A DNA stretch of 64,000 nucleotides, from assembly GCF_003050905.1 (NCBI RefSeq), contig NZ_QAOT01000004.1; one strand, given 5' to 3'. The position numbers were made by a program, and so were the translations under genes. Below, piece after piece: positions 43,213 through 52,062 of the stretch (positions within the stretch are counted from its first letter, which is position 1; every line of letters begins with the position of its first letter). The notes beneath the pieces are model-generated. The model made no database searches. It had not been told where the DNA came from and saw only the letters and a list, made by a program, of their open reading frames with translations. The DNA comes from Cereibacter_A azotoformans. GTDB taxonomy: Bacteria; Pseudomonadota; Alphaproteobacteria; Rhodobacterales; Rhodobacteraceae.

Positions 43213-43695
43213 ATGGCGCGGGAAGGCAGGATCGGAGCGAGGCTGGACCGGCGGGGCCTGCGCAGGATGGCGCTGGCACTGTCGTTGGGCCTGGCGGTGG
43301 GCGCCTGCCAGCCGATCTACCGCAACCACGGCTATGTGCCGACCGAGATCGACCTGCGGCAGATCGAGGTCGGCCGCGACACCCGCGACACGGTGGCCGA
43401 GATCGTGGGCCGGCCTTCGGCCTCGACGCTGCTGAACGACAGCGGCTGGTACTATGTCCAGAGCCGCTACCGCCACTATGGGGCCCGCGAACCGCAGGAG
43501 GTGGATCGCGAGGTGGTGGCGATCACCTTCAGCGAGGCCGGCACGGTGCGCAACATCGAGCGCTTCGGCCTCGAGAAGGGCCAGATCGTGCCGCTGTCGC
43601 GCCGCGTGACCGAGTCGACCATCCAGGGCACGGGCTTCCTGCGGCAGCTGTTCGGCAACATCGGCGCGCTGCGGACCGAGGATCTGATCGAATAG
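43213..43695 (+). CDS. bamE: Outer-membrane protein assembly factor BamE-like lipoprotein
   Basis: 160-residue SmpA/OmlA-family lipoprotein; lipobox LAVGAC at residues 28-33 after an Arg-rich n-region. The domain follows with VPTEIDLRQIEVGRDTRDTVAEIVGRPS and LNDSGWYYVQSRYRHYG. Supports beta-barrel insertion with BamA. Divergent from the DUF177 gene, the common arrangement in alphaproteobacteria. Start ATG with AAGGGG; an internal ATG closer to the signal is possible. Confidence 0.88.
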   Translation: MAREGRIGARLDRRGLRRMALALSLGLAVGACQPIYRNHGYVPTEIDLRQIEVGRDTRDTVAEIVGRPSASTLLNDSGWYYVQSRYRHYGAREPQEVDREVVAITFSEAGTVRNIERFGLEKGQIVPLSRRVTESTIQGTGFLRQLFGNIGALRTEDLIE

Positions 43696-43765
43696 CCAGG
43701 GGTGGCCGAGGCGGTCCGGTCGGGGGAGCAGGGCCTGTCCAGACCAGCGCCTTGGAGGGCATCGA

Positions 43766-43786
43766 CCGGGGGCTTCGCGCCCCCGG
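43766..43786. repeat. Hairpin, probable dispersed intergenic repeat/terminator
   Basis: CCGGGGGC and GCCCCCGG arms around TTCGC, then ACCCCCGCGGGATATTTGGACC. It lies between convergent bamE and msrB and should terminate both. The sequence after the stem resembles a motif I recall as frequent in Rhodobacter intergenic DNA. Confidence 0.55.
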
Positions 43787-43832
43787 ACCCCCGCGGGATA
43801 TTTGGACCAGAGTGAATGGGGAGGGCGTGCCG

Positions 43833-44237
43833 CTACTCCCGCGGCTCGAAGGTCATTGCGACGCCGTTCATGCAGTAGCGCAGCCCGGTGGGCTGGGGGC
43901 CGTCCGGGAAGACATGGCCGAGATGGGACTCGCAGCGGGCGCAATGGACCTCCGTCCGGCGCATGAACAGGCTGCGGTCCTCGCGCGTGCCGACGGCGTC
44001 GGGCGCGATCGGGGTCCAGAAGCTTGGCCAGCCGGTGCCGCTTTCGTATTTCTGCGCCTGGTCGAAGAGGGGTGCGCCGCAGCCCACGCAATGGAAGGTG
44101 CCAGGCTGCTTCGGGAAATCGTCGTGCGAGCCGGCGCGCTCTGTGCCGTGCTTGCGCGTCACCTTGTAGGCGAGATCGGAGAGTTGCGCCCTCCACTCCG
44201 TATCGCTCTTCACCACCTTGTCCGGGCTGTCGGTCAT
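43833..44237 (-). CDS. msrB: Peptide-methionine (R)-S-oxide reductase
   Basis: 134 residues. Zinc ligands CVGCG and CARCESHLGHVF, catalytic Cys near the end in RYCMNGVAMTF, and YESGTGWPSFW. Repairs methionine-R-sulfoxide in the cytoplasm. Divergent from the olsB-like gene. Confidence 0.95.
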   Translation of the reverse strand: MTDSPDKVVKSDTEWRAQLSDLAYKVTRKHGTERAGSHDDFPKQPGTFHCVGCGAPLFDQAQKYESGTGWPSFWTPIAPDAVGTREDRSLFMRRTEVHCARCESHLGHVFPDGPQPTGLRYCMNGVAMTFEPRE

Positions 44238-44344
44238 GGGTCTCTCCCGTTGGGTCCGCGGCCGCTTGACCGCTTGCGCCCCGTCGTGGCGCGGCTCATA
44301 TCTAAGATGCCGTTCCGCTCCGGCAAGTCACGAGGAGGTTGTCG

Positions 44345-45097
44345 ATGCTCTCGCTCAGCAGGGGCCGCTATGCGGCCCGGGCGGCCGCGGGCCCCGAGGA
44401 TCTCCGCCGTGCGCAAGAGTTGCGCTGGCTGGCTTTTCGTGCGGGACAGGGCGCGCACGGGGGCTCGGGCCTCGATGCCGACGGGTTCGACGCTGTCTGC
44501 ACCCACATGCTGGTCGAGGAGGTGGCGACGGGCGAGCTGGTCTGCTGCTTCCGCTTCCTGCCGCTTCGCGATGGCCGCGAAATCGGGCGCAGCTATTCGG
44601 CGCAGTTCTACGAGCTGGGCGCGCTGGAGAGCTTTACCGGGCCGATGGTCGAGATGGGGCGCTTCTGCATTCATCCCGACCGGCGCGACCCGGACATCCT
44701 GCGCGTGGCCTGGGGGGCGATGACGCGGCATGTGGATGAGGCCGGTGTCGAGATGCTCTTCGGCTGCTCGTCCTTTCACGGGGTCGAGACCGACGCCTAT
44801 CTCGATGTCTTCGCCATGCTGAAGGAGCGCCACCTGGCTCCGCCGCGCTGGCTGCCGCGGGTGAAGGCGCCCACCGTCTTCCGCTTTGCCCAGAAGCTCG
44901 CCCGGCGCGAGCCGGACGCCCGGCGCGCGCTGATGCTGATGCCGCCGCTTCTGCGGACCTACCTGATGATGGGGGGCTGGGTGTCGGATCATGCCGTGGT
45001 CGATCACGACCTGAACACGCTCCATGTTTTTACCGGGCTGGAGATCCGGGCGATCCCCGCCGCCCGCGCCCGTGCGCTCCGCGCCGTGGCGGGGTAG
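44345..45097 (+). CDS. olsB: OlsB-like L-ornithine N-acyltransferase (GNAT)
   Basis: 250-residue GNAT-fold acyltransferase of the hemolysin/OlsB group: RRAQELRWLAFR, MVEMGRFCIHPDRRDPDILRVAWGAM and FGCSSFHGVETDAY match the OlsB family, which transfers 3-hydroxyacyl from ACP to ornithine in ornithine-lipid synthesis. No olsA follows, so the second acylation is encoded elsewhere. Start at the ATG six bases after CGAGGAGG; a TTG two codons earlier is too close. A haemolysin-like GNAT of other specificity is the alternative. Confidence 0.7.
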   Translation: MLSLSRGRYAARAAAGPEDLRRAQELRWLAFRAGQGAHGGSGLDADGFDAVCTHMLVEEVATGELVCCFRFLPLRDGREIGRSYSAQFYELGALESFTGPMVEMGRFCIHPDRRDPDILRVAWGAMTRHVDEAGVEMLFGCSSFHGVETDAYLDVFAMLKERHLAPPRWLPRVKAPTVFRFAQKLARREPDARRALMLMPPLLRTYLMMGGWVSDHAVVDHDLNTLHVFTGLEIRAIPAARARALRAVAG

Positions 45098-45103
45098 GCG
45101 GGG

Positions 45104-46240
45104 TCAGCGGCCGCGCCAGATCCAGCCGCCGCCGAGGATGCGGCTGTCGCCCGGCGCATGGAAGACGCAGGCCTGGCCCGGCGACACGCCATCTTCGGGC
45201 GCGATCAGTTCGACCTCGGCTTCCGTATCCGAGATCGGCCGGATCACCGCCTCGCGCGGGGCCCGGGTCGAGCGGACCTTGGCCATCACCTGCCATTCGG
45301 CCTGCAACGTGAGCGGCGCGTCGCCCAGCCAGTTGATCTCGCGCACCGGCACGATGCGGGTCGAGAGGGCTTCCCTCGGCCCCACGATCACCTGCCGCCG
45401 CTCGGGGTCGAGCCGCACGACAAAGAGCGGATCGCCAAGGCCGCCGATGCCGAGACCGCGCCTCTGGCCGATCGTGTAGTGGATCACCCCGCGATGCGCG
45501 CCCAGCACGTTGCCCGCGAGGTCCACGATCTCGCCCGGATCGGCCGCGCCGGGGCGCAGCTTCTCGATCACGGCGGCGTAGTTGCCGTTCGGCACGAAGC
45601 AGATGTCCTGGCTGTCGGGCTTGTCGGCCACGGGCAGCCCGTGCCGGGCCGCCAGCGCCCGCGTCTCGGCTTTCGAGGCGAGATGGCCCAGCGGGAAGCG
45701 CAGATAGTCGAGCTGCTCGCGCGTCGTGGAAAAGAGGAAATAGCTCTGGTCGCGCGCCGCATCGGCTGCGCAATGCAGCTCGGGCCCGGCCGCACCCATC
45801 TTGCGCTGGATGTAGTGGCCCGTCGCCATGCAGTCGGCGTCGAGATCCTTCGCAGTCTGGAGCAGATCCTTGAACTTCACCCGTTCGTTGCAGCGGATGC
45901 AGGGAACCGGCGTCGCCCCCGCCAGATAGGCGTCCGCGAACTCGTCGATCACCGCCTCGCGGAAGGTGTTCTCGTAGTCGAGCACATAATGCGGAAAGCC
46001 CATCGTTTCGGCCACGCGCCGCGCATCGTGGATGTCGCGGCCCGCACAGCAGGCCCCCTTCTTCGCCAGCGCCGCCCCGTGGTCGTAAAGCTGGAGCGTC
46101 ACGCCCACCACATCGTAGCCCTCGGCGGCCAGTTCGGCCGCGACGACCGAGCTGTCCACGCCCCCCGACATGGCCACGACCACGCGCGTGGCGGAGGGCG
46201 GTTTGGCAAAGCCGAGCGAATTGAGCGGATGGTCGAGCAT
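45104..46240 (-). CDS. mnmA: tRNA-specific 2-thiouridylase
   Basis: 378-residue ATP-dependent enzyme that thiolates U34 of Lys, Glu and Gln tRNAs. PP-loop VVAMSGGVDSSVVAAEL near 22-38, first catalytic Cys in PCIRCNERVKF near 120, second in DSQDICFVPNGNY near 218. Complete. Convergent with the olsB-like gene, six bases apart. Confidence 0.96.
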   Translation of the reverse strand: MLDHPLNSLGFAKPPSATRVVVAMSGGVDSSVVAAELAAEGYDVVGVTLQLYDHGAALAKKGACCAGRDIHDARRVAETMGFPHYVLDYENTFREAVIDEFADAYLAGATPVPCIRCNERVKFKDLLQTAKDLDADCMATGHYIQRKMGAAGPELHCAADAARDQSYFLFSTTREQLDYLRFPLGHLASKAETRALAARHGLPVADKPDSQDICFVPNGNYAAVIEKLRPGAADPGEIVDLAGNVLGAHRGVIHYTIGQRRGLGIGGLGDPLFVVRLDPERRQVIVGPREALSTRIVPVREINWLGDAPLTLQAEWQVMAKVRSTRAPREAVIRPISDTEAEVELIAPEDGVSPGQACVFHAPGDSRILGGGWIWRGR

Positions 46241-46361
46241 GGCGGTGCGCCTTCGGAAGGTGAAGCGCGCAATATAGGAAAATGCGGCGCACTCTCAACC
46301 CCGCGTTTCACCGATGCTTAAGCCTGCTCGGTCAGCCTCCGGTCCGATGGAGGGATGAGCG

Positions 46362-46640
46362 ATGTATCTGAAGCGAGTAGATGGTCTCCGGCAGGTCACC
46401 CTGCCGGACGGAACCGTGTTCAGCCGGGCCGACCTTCCCCCTCCCGACACGCGGCGCTGGGTGGCCAGCCGCAAGGCCGCGGTCGTGAAGGCCGTGATCC
46501 ACGGCCTCATCTCCGAGCAGGAGGCGCTCGAACGTTACGCCCTGTCGGAGGAGGAGTTCGCCCTCTGGCGCGCGGCCGTGACGTCGCACGGAGAGAAGGC
46601 GCTGAAGGTGACGATGATCCAGAAATTTCGACAACTGTAG
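46362..46640 (+). CDS. sciP: SciP-like DUF1153 regulator of CtrA
   Basis: 92-residue DUF1153 protein. RRWVASRKAAVVKAVIHGLISEQEALERYALSEEEF forms the helix-turn-helix; SciP binds CtrA-activated promoters and holds CtrA activity down in Caulobacter. Full length and immediately upstream of ctrA on the same strand. The start ATG is preceded by GGGATGAGCG. Confidence 0.9.
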   Translation: MYLKRVDGLRQVTLPDGTVFSRADLPPPDTRRWVASRKAAVVKAVIHGLISEQEALERYALSEEEFALWRAAVTSHGEKALKVTMIQKFRQL

Positions 46641-46678
46641 ATTGTTTCTGGCTCCGCTTATGCAAGAGTAACCCATGA

Positions 46679-46686
46679 TTAACCAT
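46679..46686 (+). promoter_or_regulatory. CtrA half-site before ctrA
   Basis: TTAACCAT, the 8-base CtrA half-site, 50 bases ahead of ctrA; a GTTAAT lies 14 bases on at 46700-46705. Suggests autoregulation. Confidence 0.5.
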
Positions 46687-46735
46687 TGGGCTCCATTGTA
46701 GTTAATACCGATGGTGGCGATGCGGAGCATTTGTG

Positions 46736-47449
46736 ATGAGAATACTGCTGGTTGAAGATGATCCGACCACGTCCAGGAGCATCGAACTGATGCTGACCCA
46801 TGCGAATCTGAACGTGTATTGCACCGATCTGGGTGAAGACGGGATCGATCTGGCAAAGCTCTACGATTACGATCTCATTCTGCTGGATCTCAACCTGCCC
46901 GACATGAGCGGTCACGAGGTTCTGCGCCAGCTCCGTCTCGCGCGGGTGGATACGCCGATCCTGATACTGTCCGGCGCGGATGATACCGAGAACAAGATCA
47001 AGGGCTTCGGCTTTGGCGCGGACGACTACATGACCAAGCCGTTCCACCGGGAGGAACTGGTGGCCCGCATCCACGCCATCATCCGCCGCTCGAAGGGTCA
47101 TGCGCAATCGATCATCCGAACCGGCAAGATCCTGGTCAATCTCGATGCAAAGACGGTCGAGGTCGAGGGAAAGCCCGTCCACCTGACCGGCAAGGAATAT
47201 CAGATGCTGGAGCTTCTCTCGCTCCGCAAGGGGACGACCCTGACCAAGGAGATGTTTCTCAATCATCTCTACGGCGGCATGGACGAGCCGGAGTTGAAGA
47301 TCATCGACGTGTTCATCTGCAAGTTGCGCAAGAAGCTGGCCGAAGCCACGGGAGGCGAGAGTTACATCGAGACCGTCTGGGGCCGCGGCTATGTCCTGCG
47401 CGATCCGGTGACCACGGAGACCGATCGGCGATTTGCCATCGGCGCCTGA
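46736..47449 (+). CDS. ctrA: Cell-cycle master regulator CtrA
   Basis: 237-residue OmpR-type response regulator: MRILLVEDDPTTSRSIELML, phosphoacceptor Asp51 in LILLDLNLPDMSG, the strongly conserved SGADDTENKIKGFGFGADDYMTKPFHREEL, and the HTH (LTGKEYQMLELLSLRKGTTLTKEMFLNHLYGGMDEPELKIIDVFICKLRKKL). In Rhodobacter CtrA governs motility and gene-transfer-agent genes rather than being essential. GTG directly before the ATG could serve as an alternative start. Lacks the Ala-Ala proteolysis tail of Caulobacter, ending IGA. Confidence 0.97.
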   Translation: MRILLVEDDPTTSRSIELMLTHANLNVYCTDLGEDGIDLAKLYDYDLILLDLNLPDMSGHEVLRQLRLARVDTPILILSGADDTENKIKGFGFGADDYMTKPFHREELVARIHAIIRRSKGHAQSIIRTGKILVNLDAKTVEVEGKPVHLTGKEYQMLELLSLRKGTTLTKEMFLNHLYGGMDEPELKIIDVFICKLRKKLAEATGGESYIETVWGRGYVLRDPVTTETDRRFAIGA

Positions 47450-47496
47450 AGGCGTCGTTCATATACCGGCCGGGGCGAAGGGCGGAGTGCCTGCTT

Positions 47497-47515
47497 CCGG
47501 GGGAGCCCGGCTTTT
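47497..47515 (+). terminator. Probable ctrA terminator
   Basis: CCGGG-GGAG-CCCGG followed by CTTTT, inside a wider GCCTG/CAGGC pairing, 48 bases past the ctrA stop. Confidence 0.5.
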
Positions 47516-47617
47516 CAGGCGTTCAGATGGCGGGATCATGCCGGGACACGTCCGTGTCATTTGACTTGTGGGCCCAGCAACCGCAGTTTGCCTCTTCTGG
47601 ACACTGAAGGACGGGCG

Positions 47618-48142
47618 ATGAACTGGCTGCTCAACATCGTGACTGTAACGGGACTGGCGGGGCTCTTTGCGGCTCTGGTGCCTGCGCATGAGCTGGATGA
47701 GCTGATGCTGGCGCTGATCGCGGCGCTTCCGGTGATGGCCGCGGTCCTGGTGCTGCGGGCCGGAACCCCCATGCCGAGCGCGGGGTGGGAGCGGATCGAT
47801 CCGGTGCGGCGCCACCGCTTCACGCGGCGGCTGGTCGAGCGGACGCTGGCCTATCGGCGCGCCGTCTTCATCCTCTCGGGCACGTTTCTGGCCCTGGCGG
47901 CGATGTTCGCCGTGGGCAAGGGGGGCGTTCTCGACGGTCGGCTGACGGACTGGCAGGAGCAGCTTGTGGCCGCCGTGGTCGGCGGTCTGCTCGGCCTCTG
48001 CGGCAGTTGCCTGCCGGAAGTCCTGCGGCGGGAATGCGCCGTGGCCGACATCCAGAAACGTCTTGTGGACGAGTTGCCGGTCTTCCGTTCGAACCGCCCC
48101 GGCGCGCAGATCGTCCGTCTGGTGACGCCGCGCGGGGCCTGA
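47618..48142 (+). CDS. Inner-membrane protein of unknown function
   Basis: 174 residues with four predicted membrane segments: a pair at 3-20 and 28-45, and a pair near 80-98 and 117-135. Between the pairs lies a basic loop (RRHRFTRRLVERTLAYRR). The C-terminal cytosolic tail ends QKRLVDELPVFRSNRPGAQIVRLVTPRGA. No family recognised. Start ATG after GAAGGACGGGCG. Lies between ctrA and selO with its own gap on both sides; an inverted GACACG/CGTGTC pair is 60 bases upstream. Confidence 0.7.
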   Translation: MNWLLNIVTVTGLAGLFAALVPAHELDELMLALIAALPVMAAVLVLRAGTPMPSAGWERIDPVRRHRFTRRLVERTLAYRRAVFILSGTFLALAAMFAVGKGGVLDGRLTDWQEQLVAAVVGGLLGLCGSCLPEVLRRECAVADIQKRLVDELPVFRSNRPGAQIVRLVTPRGA

Positions 48143-48272
48143 GGCCTGATCGGGCAGGGGCGACCTGCGTCCCACCCGGAACCTGCATGATCCGCATCTC
48201 TTTTCCCGCGCTCGGGTTGCTCTGGCGGCCCTTGATGAGCATATCGGGAAAAGGGAACTTGTGCAGGATCCT

Positions 48273-49718
48273 ATGACCTTCCGCTTCGACAACAGCTATG
48301 CCCGCGAGCTTGAGGGCTTCTATGTGGACTGGCAGGCGGCGCCGGTGCCGGCGCCCAGGCTCTTGCGTCTGAACCGGGATCTGGCCGGGGACCTCGGGCT
48401 GGATGCGGACCGGCTCGAGGCCGAGGGGGCCGCGATCTTCTCGGGCAAGAGGCTGCCCGAGGGGGCGCATCCGCTGGCGCAGGCCTACGCCGGTCATCAG
48501 TTCGGCGGTTTCTCTCCGCAGCTGGGCGACGGGCGGGCGCTGCTCATCGGCGAGGTGACGGATCGCTCGGGCCGTCGTCGCGACCTGCAGCTCAAGGGCT
48601 CGGGGCGGACGCCCTTTTCCCGAGGTGCGGATGGAAAGGCCACGCTCGGGCCGGTGCTGCGGGAATATCTCGTGGGCGAGGCGATGCACGGCCTCGGGAT
48701 CCCGACGACGCGGGCGCTGGCCGCGGTGGCGACCGGCGAGCCGGTCCTGCGGCAGGCGGGTGAGTTGCCGGGGGCGATCCTGACGCGCGTGGCCGCGAGC
48801 CACATCCGGGTGGGCACCTTTCAGTTCTTCGCCGCGCGGAGCGACATGGAGCGGGTGCGGCGGCTGGCCGACTATGCCATCGCGCGTCACTATCCGGCGC
48901 TCGCCGAGGCGCCAGAGCCCTACCTCGCCTTCTACGAGGCCGTGGCGGACGCGCAGGCCGATCTCGTGGCGCGCTGGATGCTGGTCGGGTTCATCCATGG
49001 CGTGATGAACACGGACAACATGGCGATCTCGGGCGAGACGATCGACTACGGGCCCTGCGCCTTCATGGAGGGGTTCGAGCCGGGCACGGTCTTCTCCTCG
49101 ATCGACCTGCAGGGGCGCTATGCCTATGGCAACCAGCCCTTCATCCTGGCCTGGAACCTGGCGCGGCTGGGCGAGGCGCTGCTGCCGCTGTTCGATGCCG
49201 ATGCGGGCCGGGCGGCCGAGAAGGCCAACGCCGTGCTGGGCACGGTCGGGGCCCGCTATCAGGCTCGCTGGCTGGAGGGGATGCGCGCCAAGCTGGGCCT
49301 TGCCGGGGCCGAAGAGGGCGACCTTTCGTTGGCCGAAGATCTGCTGGCCGCCATGCAGCGCGCGCGCGCCGACTGGACGCTGACCTTCCGCCGTCTCGCC
49401 GATGCGGTGACGGAGGACGAGGCGCTGCGGCCCGTTTTTCAGGAGGCGGATACGCTCCAGAACTGGCTCTCCCGCTGGCGCCGGCGGCTTGCGCCCGAGG
49501 CGGCCCGGCGCATCAGGGCCGTGAACCCGATCTATATCGCGCGGAACCACCGGGTCGAGGAAGCGCTGGCCGCGGCCCATGCGGGGGATCTCGGGCCCTT
49601 CGACCGGCTGATCGGGGCGCTCTCGGATCCGTTCACGGAACGGGCGGGTCTCGAGGATCTGGCGCAGCCCGCTCCCGCGGGGTTCAATGAGGGCTACCGC
49701 ACCTTCTGCGGGACGTGA
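48273..49718 (+). CDS. selO: SelO/YdiU-type protein AMPylase
   Basis: 481-residue pseudokinase-fold enzyme that transfers AMP to protein side chains in redox stress. Family blocks: AYAGHQFGGFSPQLGDGRALLIGEV near 72-96, LQLKGSGRTPFSRGADGKA, VGFIHGVMNTDNMAISGETIDYGPCAFMEG near 238-267 with the metal-binding Asn and Asp. Many bacterial SelO end with a Cys-containing tail; this one ends FCGT, keeping that Cys. ATG chosen over a GTG four codons earlier. Confidence 0.95.
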   Translation: MTFRFDNSYARELEGFYVDWQAAPVPAPRLLRLNRDLAGDLGLDADRLEAEGAAIFSGKRLPEGAHPLAQAYAGHQFGGFSPQLGDGRALLIGEVTDRSGRRRDLQLKGSGRTPFSRGADGKATLGPVLREYLVGEAMHGLGIPTTRALAAVATGEPVLRQAGELPGAILTRVAASHIRVGTFQFFAARSDMERVRRLADYAIARHYPALAEAPEPYLAFYEAVADAQADLVARWMLVGFIHGVMNTDNMAISGETIDYGPCAFMEGFEPGTVFSSIDLQGRYAYGNQPFILAWNLARLGEALLPLFDADAGRAAEKANAVLGTVGARYQARWLEGMRAKLGLAGAEEGDLSLAEDLLAAMQRARADWTLTFRRLADAVTEDEALRPVFQEADTLQNWLSRWRRRLAPEAARRIRAVNPIYIARNHRVEEALAAAHAGDLGPFDRLIGALSDPFTERAGLEDLAQPAPAGFNEGYRTFCGT

Positions 49719-49764
49719 GCGCGCCGGTGGCGTAAGCTCGGGGCCTGCGGAGAGGGAGAGGGCG

Positions 49765-50955
49765 ATGACAGGACGGGAGAAATTCCTCGCGGGCGTGCGC
49801 ACCGCTCTTGCCGAGATCGACGCCGAGGGGCTCACGAAGCGCGAGCGGGCGATCCTGTCGCCGCAGGGGGCGCATGTGACGGTCGCGGGGCGCGAGTTGC
49901 TGAACCTCTGCGCCAACAACTACCTCGGGCTGGCCAACCATCCCGCCCTGATCGACGCGGCCCGGCGGGGGATGGACGAGCACGGCTTCGGCATGGCCTC
50001 GGTGCGCTTCATCTGCGGCACGCAGGACATCCACCGCGAACTTGAGGGGCGGATCGCCCGCTATCTCGGTATGGAGGATGCGATCCTCTTTGCGGCCTGC
50101 TTCGATGCGAACGGCGGTCTGTTCGAGCCGCTGCTGGGGCCCGAGGATGCGGTGGTCTCGGACGCACTCAACCATGCGAGCATCATCGACGGCATCCGCC
50201 TCTGCAAGGCGCGCCGCTATCGCTATGCCAATTCCGACATGGAGGATCTGCGCGCGCAGCTTGCGCAGGCGCGGGCGGACGGTGCGCGCACCATCCTGAT
50301 CGCCACGGACGGCGTCTTCTCGATGGACGGCTACCTTGCGCGGCTGCCCGAGATCGTGGCGCTGGCCGATGCGTTCGGCGCGCTGGTCATGGTGGACGAC
50401 TGCCACGCGACGGGCTTCATGGGGCCGAAGGGGCAGGGGACGCCCGCCCATCATGGGGTGAGGGTGGACATTCTCACCGGGACGCTCGGCAAGGCGCTCG
50501 GCGGGGCGCTGGGGGGCTATGTGGCGGGCCCGCAGCCCGTGATCGACCTTCTGCGGCAACGGGCGCGGCCCTATCTCTTCTCCAACGCCCTGCCGCCGGC
50601 GATCGTGACGGCGGGCCTTGCCGCGCTCGATCTGGTCGAGGCGGCCGACGATCTGCGCGCGCGGCTCTTCGAGAATACGGCCTTCTGGCGGGCGGGGCTG
50701 GCCGAGGCGGGCTTCCGCCTTCTGCCCGGCGACCATCCGATCGTGCCCGTGATGCTCAGCGAGGCGCGGCTCGCGCAGGAGATGGCCGCCGCGCTCTACG
50801 AGCGGGGGGTCTATGTGTCGGGCTTCTTCTTCCCGGTGGTGCCGCGCGGGCAGGCGCGGATCCGCACCCAGATGAATGCGGCCCTGACGCGCGAGGATCT
50901 GGAGTTCGCCCTGGGCGCGTTCCGCGAGGCAGGCAAGGCGGTGGGAGCGATCTGA
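49765..50955 (+). CDS. kbl: Glycine C-acetyltransferase (2-amino-3-ketobutyrate CoA ligase)
   Basis: 396-residue PLP enzyme of the alpha-oxoamine synthase family: LCANNYLGLANHP, VRFICGTQDIHRELE, DALNHASIIDGIRLCKA, MVDDCHATGFMG, and the PLP lysine in TLGKALGGALGGYVAG near 237. With Tdh it breaks threonine down to glycine and acetyl-CoA. Its stop overlaps the tdh start by one base (TGATG). RBS GAGAGGGAGAG. Confidence 0.97.
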   Translation: MTGREKFLAGVRTALAEIDAEGLTKRERAILSPQGAHVTVAGRELLNLCANNYLGLANHPALIDAARRGMDEHGFGMASVRFICGTQDIHRELEGRIARYLGMEDAILFAACFDANGGLFEPLLGPEDAVVSDALNHASIIDGIRLCKARRYRYANSDMEDLRAQLAQARADGARTILIATDGVFSMDGYLARLPEIVALADAFGALVMVDDCHATGFMGPKGQGTPAHHGVRVDILTGTLGKALGGALGGYVAGPQPVIDLLRQRARPYLFSNALPPAIVTAGLAALDLVEAADDLRARLFENTAFWRAGLAEAGFRLLPGDHPIVPVMLSEARLAQEMAAALYERGVYVSGFFFPVVPRGQARIRTQMNAALTREDLEFALGAFREAGKAVGAI

Positions 50956-51980
50956 TGCGCGCGCTGGTCAAGGCGAAGGCAGAGCCCGGTCTCTGGATGG
51001 AGGAGCGTCCGGTGCCCGGGATCGGCCCCGACGAGGTGCTGATCCGGGTGAAGAAGACCGGGATCTGCGGCACCGATGTGCATATCTGGAACTGGGACGA
51101 ATGGGCGGCCCGGACGGTGCCGGTGCCGCTGGTGACCGGGCACGAGTTCGCCGGCGAGATCGTCGAGGTGGGCCGCGATGTCGAGGATCTGACGGTCGGC
51201 CAGAGATGCTCGGGCGAGGGGCACCTCATCGGGCATCATTCGCGGCAGGTGCGCGCGGGGCGCTTCCACCTCGATCCCGAGACACGGGGCATCGGGGTCA
51301 ATGTTGCCGGCGCCTTTGCCGATTACCTCCGGCTGCCGGCCTTCAACGTGGTGCCGCTGCCCGACTCGATCGACGACGAGGTGGGGGCGATCCTCGACCC
51401 GCTCGGCAATGCGGTTCACACGGCGCTCAGTTTCGATCTGGTGGGCGAGGATGTGCTGATCACCGGGGCAGGCCCGATCGGCATCATGGCGGCGGCCGTC
51501 GCCCGGCATGTCGGCGCGCGGCATGTGGTCATCACCGACGTCAATCCCGACAGGCTGCGGCTCGCAAGCGAGGTTGCCGATGTCGTGCCGGTCAATGTCG
51601 CCTCCGAGGATCTGCGCGAGGTCATGGGGCGGCTCAGGATCGTGCAGGGCTTCGACGTCGGCATGGAGATGTCGGGCGCGCCTGCGGGCTTTGACCAGAT
51701 GGTCGAAGCGATGGTGATGGGCGGCCGGATCGCGATGCTGGGCATACCGCCCGGCCGCAGCCCCGTGGACTGGAGCCGCATCGTCTTCAAGGCCCTGACG
51801 ATCAAGGGCGTCTATGGCCGCGAGATCTTCGAGACCTGGTACAAGATGATCGCGATGCTCGAGAACGGCCTCGACATCCGCCGGGTGATTACCCACCGCT
51901 TCCCCGTGACGGACTTTGCCGAGGGCTTTGCCGTCATGCGCGGCGGAACCTCGGGCAAGGTGGTCCTGGACTGGGGCTGA
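50955..51980 (+). CDS. tdh: L-threonine 3-dehydrogenase
   Basis: 341-residue zinc-containing NAD-dependent alcohol dehydrogenase-fold enzyme. KKTGICGTDVHIWNWDEWA, GHEFAGEIVEVG, GEGHLIGH and the NAD loop GAGPIGIMAAAVA are present. Only one Cys (QRCSGEGH) remains in the structural-zinc loop region, where other Tdh proteins have several, so the lobe zinc may be missing. Forms an operon with kbl. Confidence 0.95.
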   Translation: MRALVKAKAEPGLWMEERPVPGIGPDEVLIRVKKTGICGTDVHIWNWDEWAARTVPVPLVTGHEFAGEIVEVGRDVEDLTVGQRCSGEGHLIGHHSRQVRAGRFHLDPETRGIGVNVAGAFADYLRLPAFNVVPLPDSIDDEVGAILDPLGNAVHTALSFDLVGEDVLITGAGPIGIMAAAVARHVGARHVVITDVNPDRLRLASEVADVVPVNVASEDLREVMGRLRIVQGFDVGMEMSGAPAGFDQMVEAMVMGGRIAMLGIPPGRSPVDWSRIVFKALTIKGVYGREIFETWYKMIAMLENGLDIRRVITHRFPVTDFAEGFAVMRGGTSGKVVLDWG

Positions 51981-52000
51981 CCTGTCCCCGGCGAACGGAT

Positions 52001-52023
52001 GCGGCGGCCCTCGGGGCCGCCGC
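52001..52023 (+). terminator. Hairpin after tdh
   Basis: Perfect ten-base stem GCGGCGGCCC/GGGCCGCCGC around TCG, then TTCGG; no T-run. Lies between convergent tdh and the 28-residue peptide gene and could stop transcription from either side. Confidence 0.6.
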
Positions 52024-52062
52024 TTCGGCACTCCGCCGCACTTCCGGGGTGACGCCCCTCGA

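Noticed and set aside
42225..44723. 832-codon open frame on the plus strand through rpmF leader, DUF177, bamE and msrB
   Set aside because: Runs in the wrong frame through bamE and opposite DUF177 and msrB; no recognisable domain.
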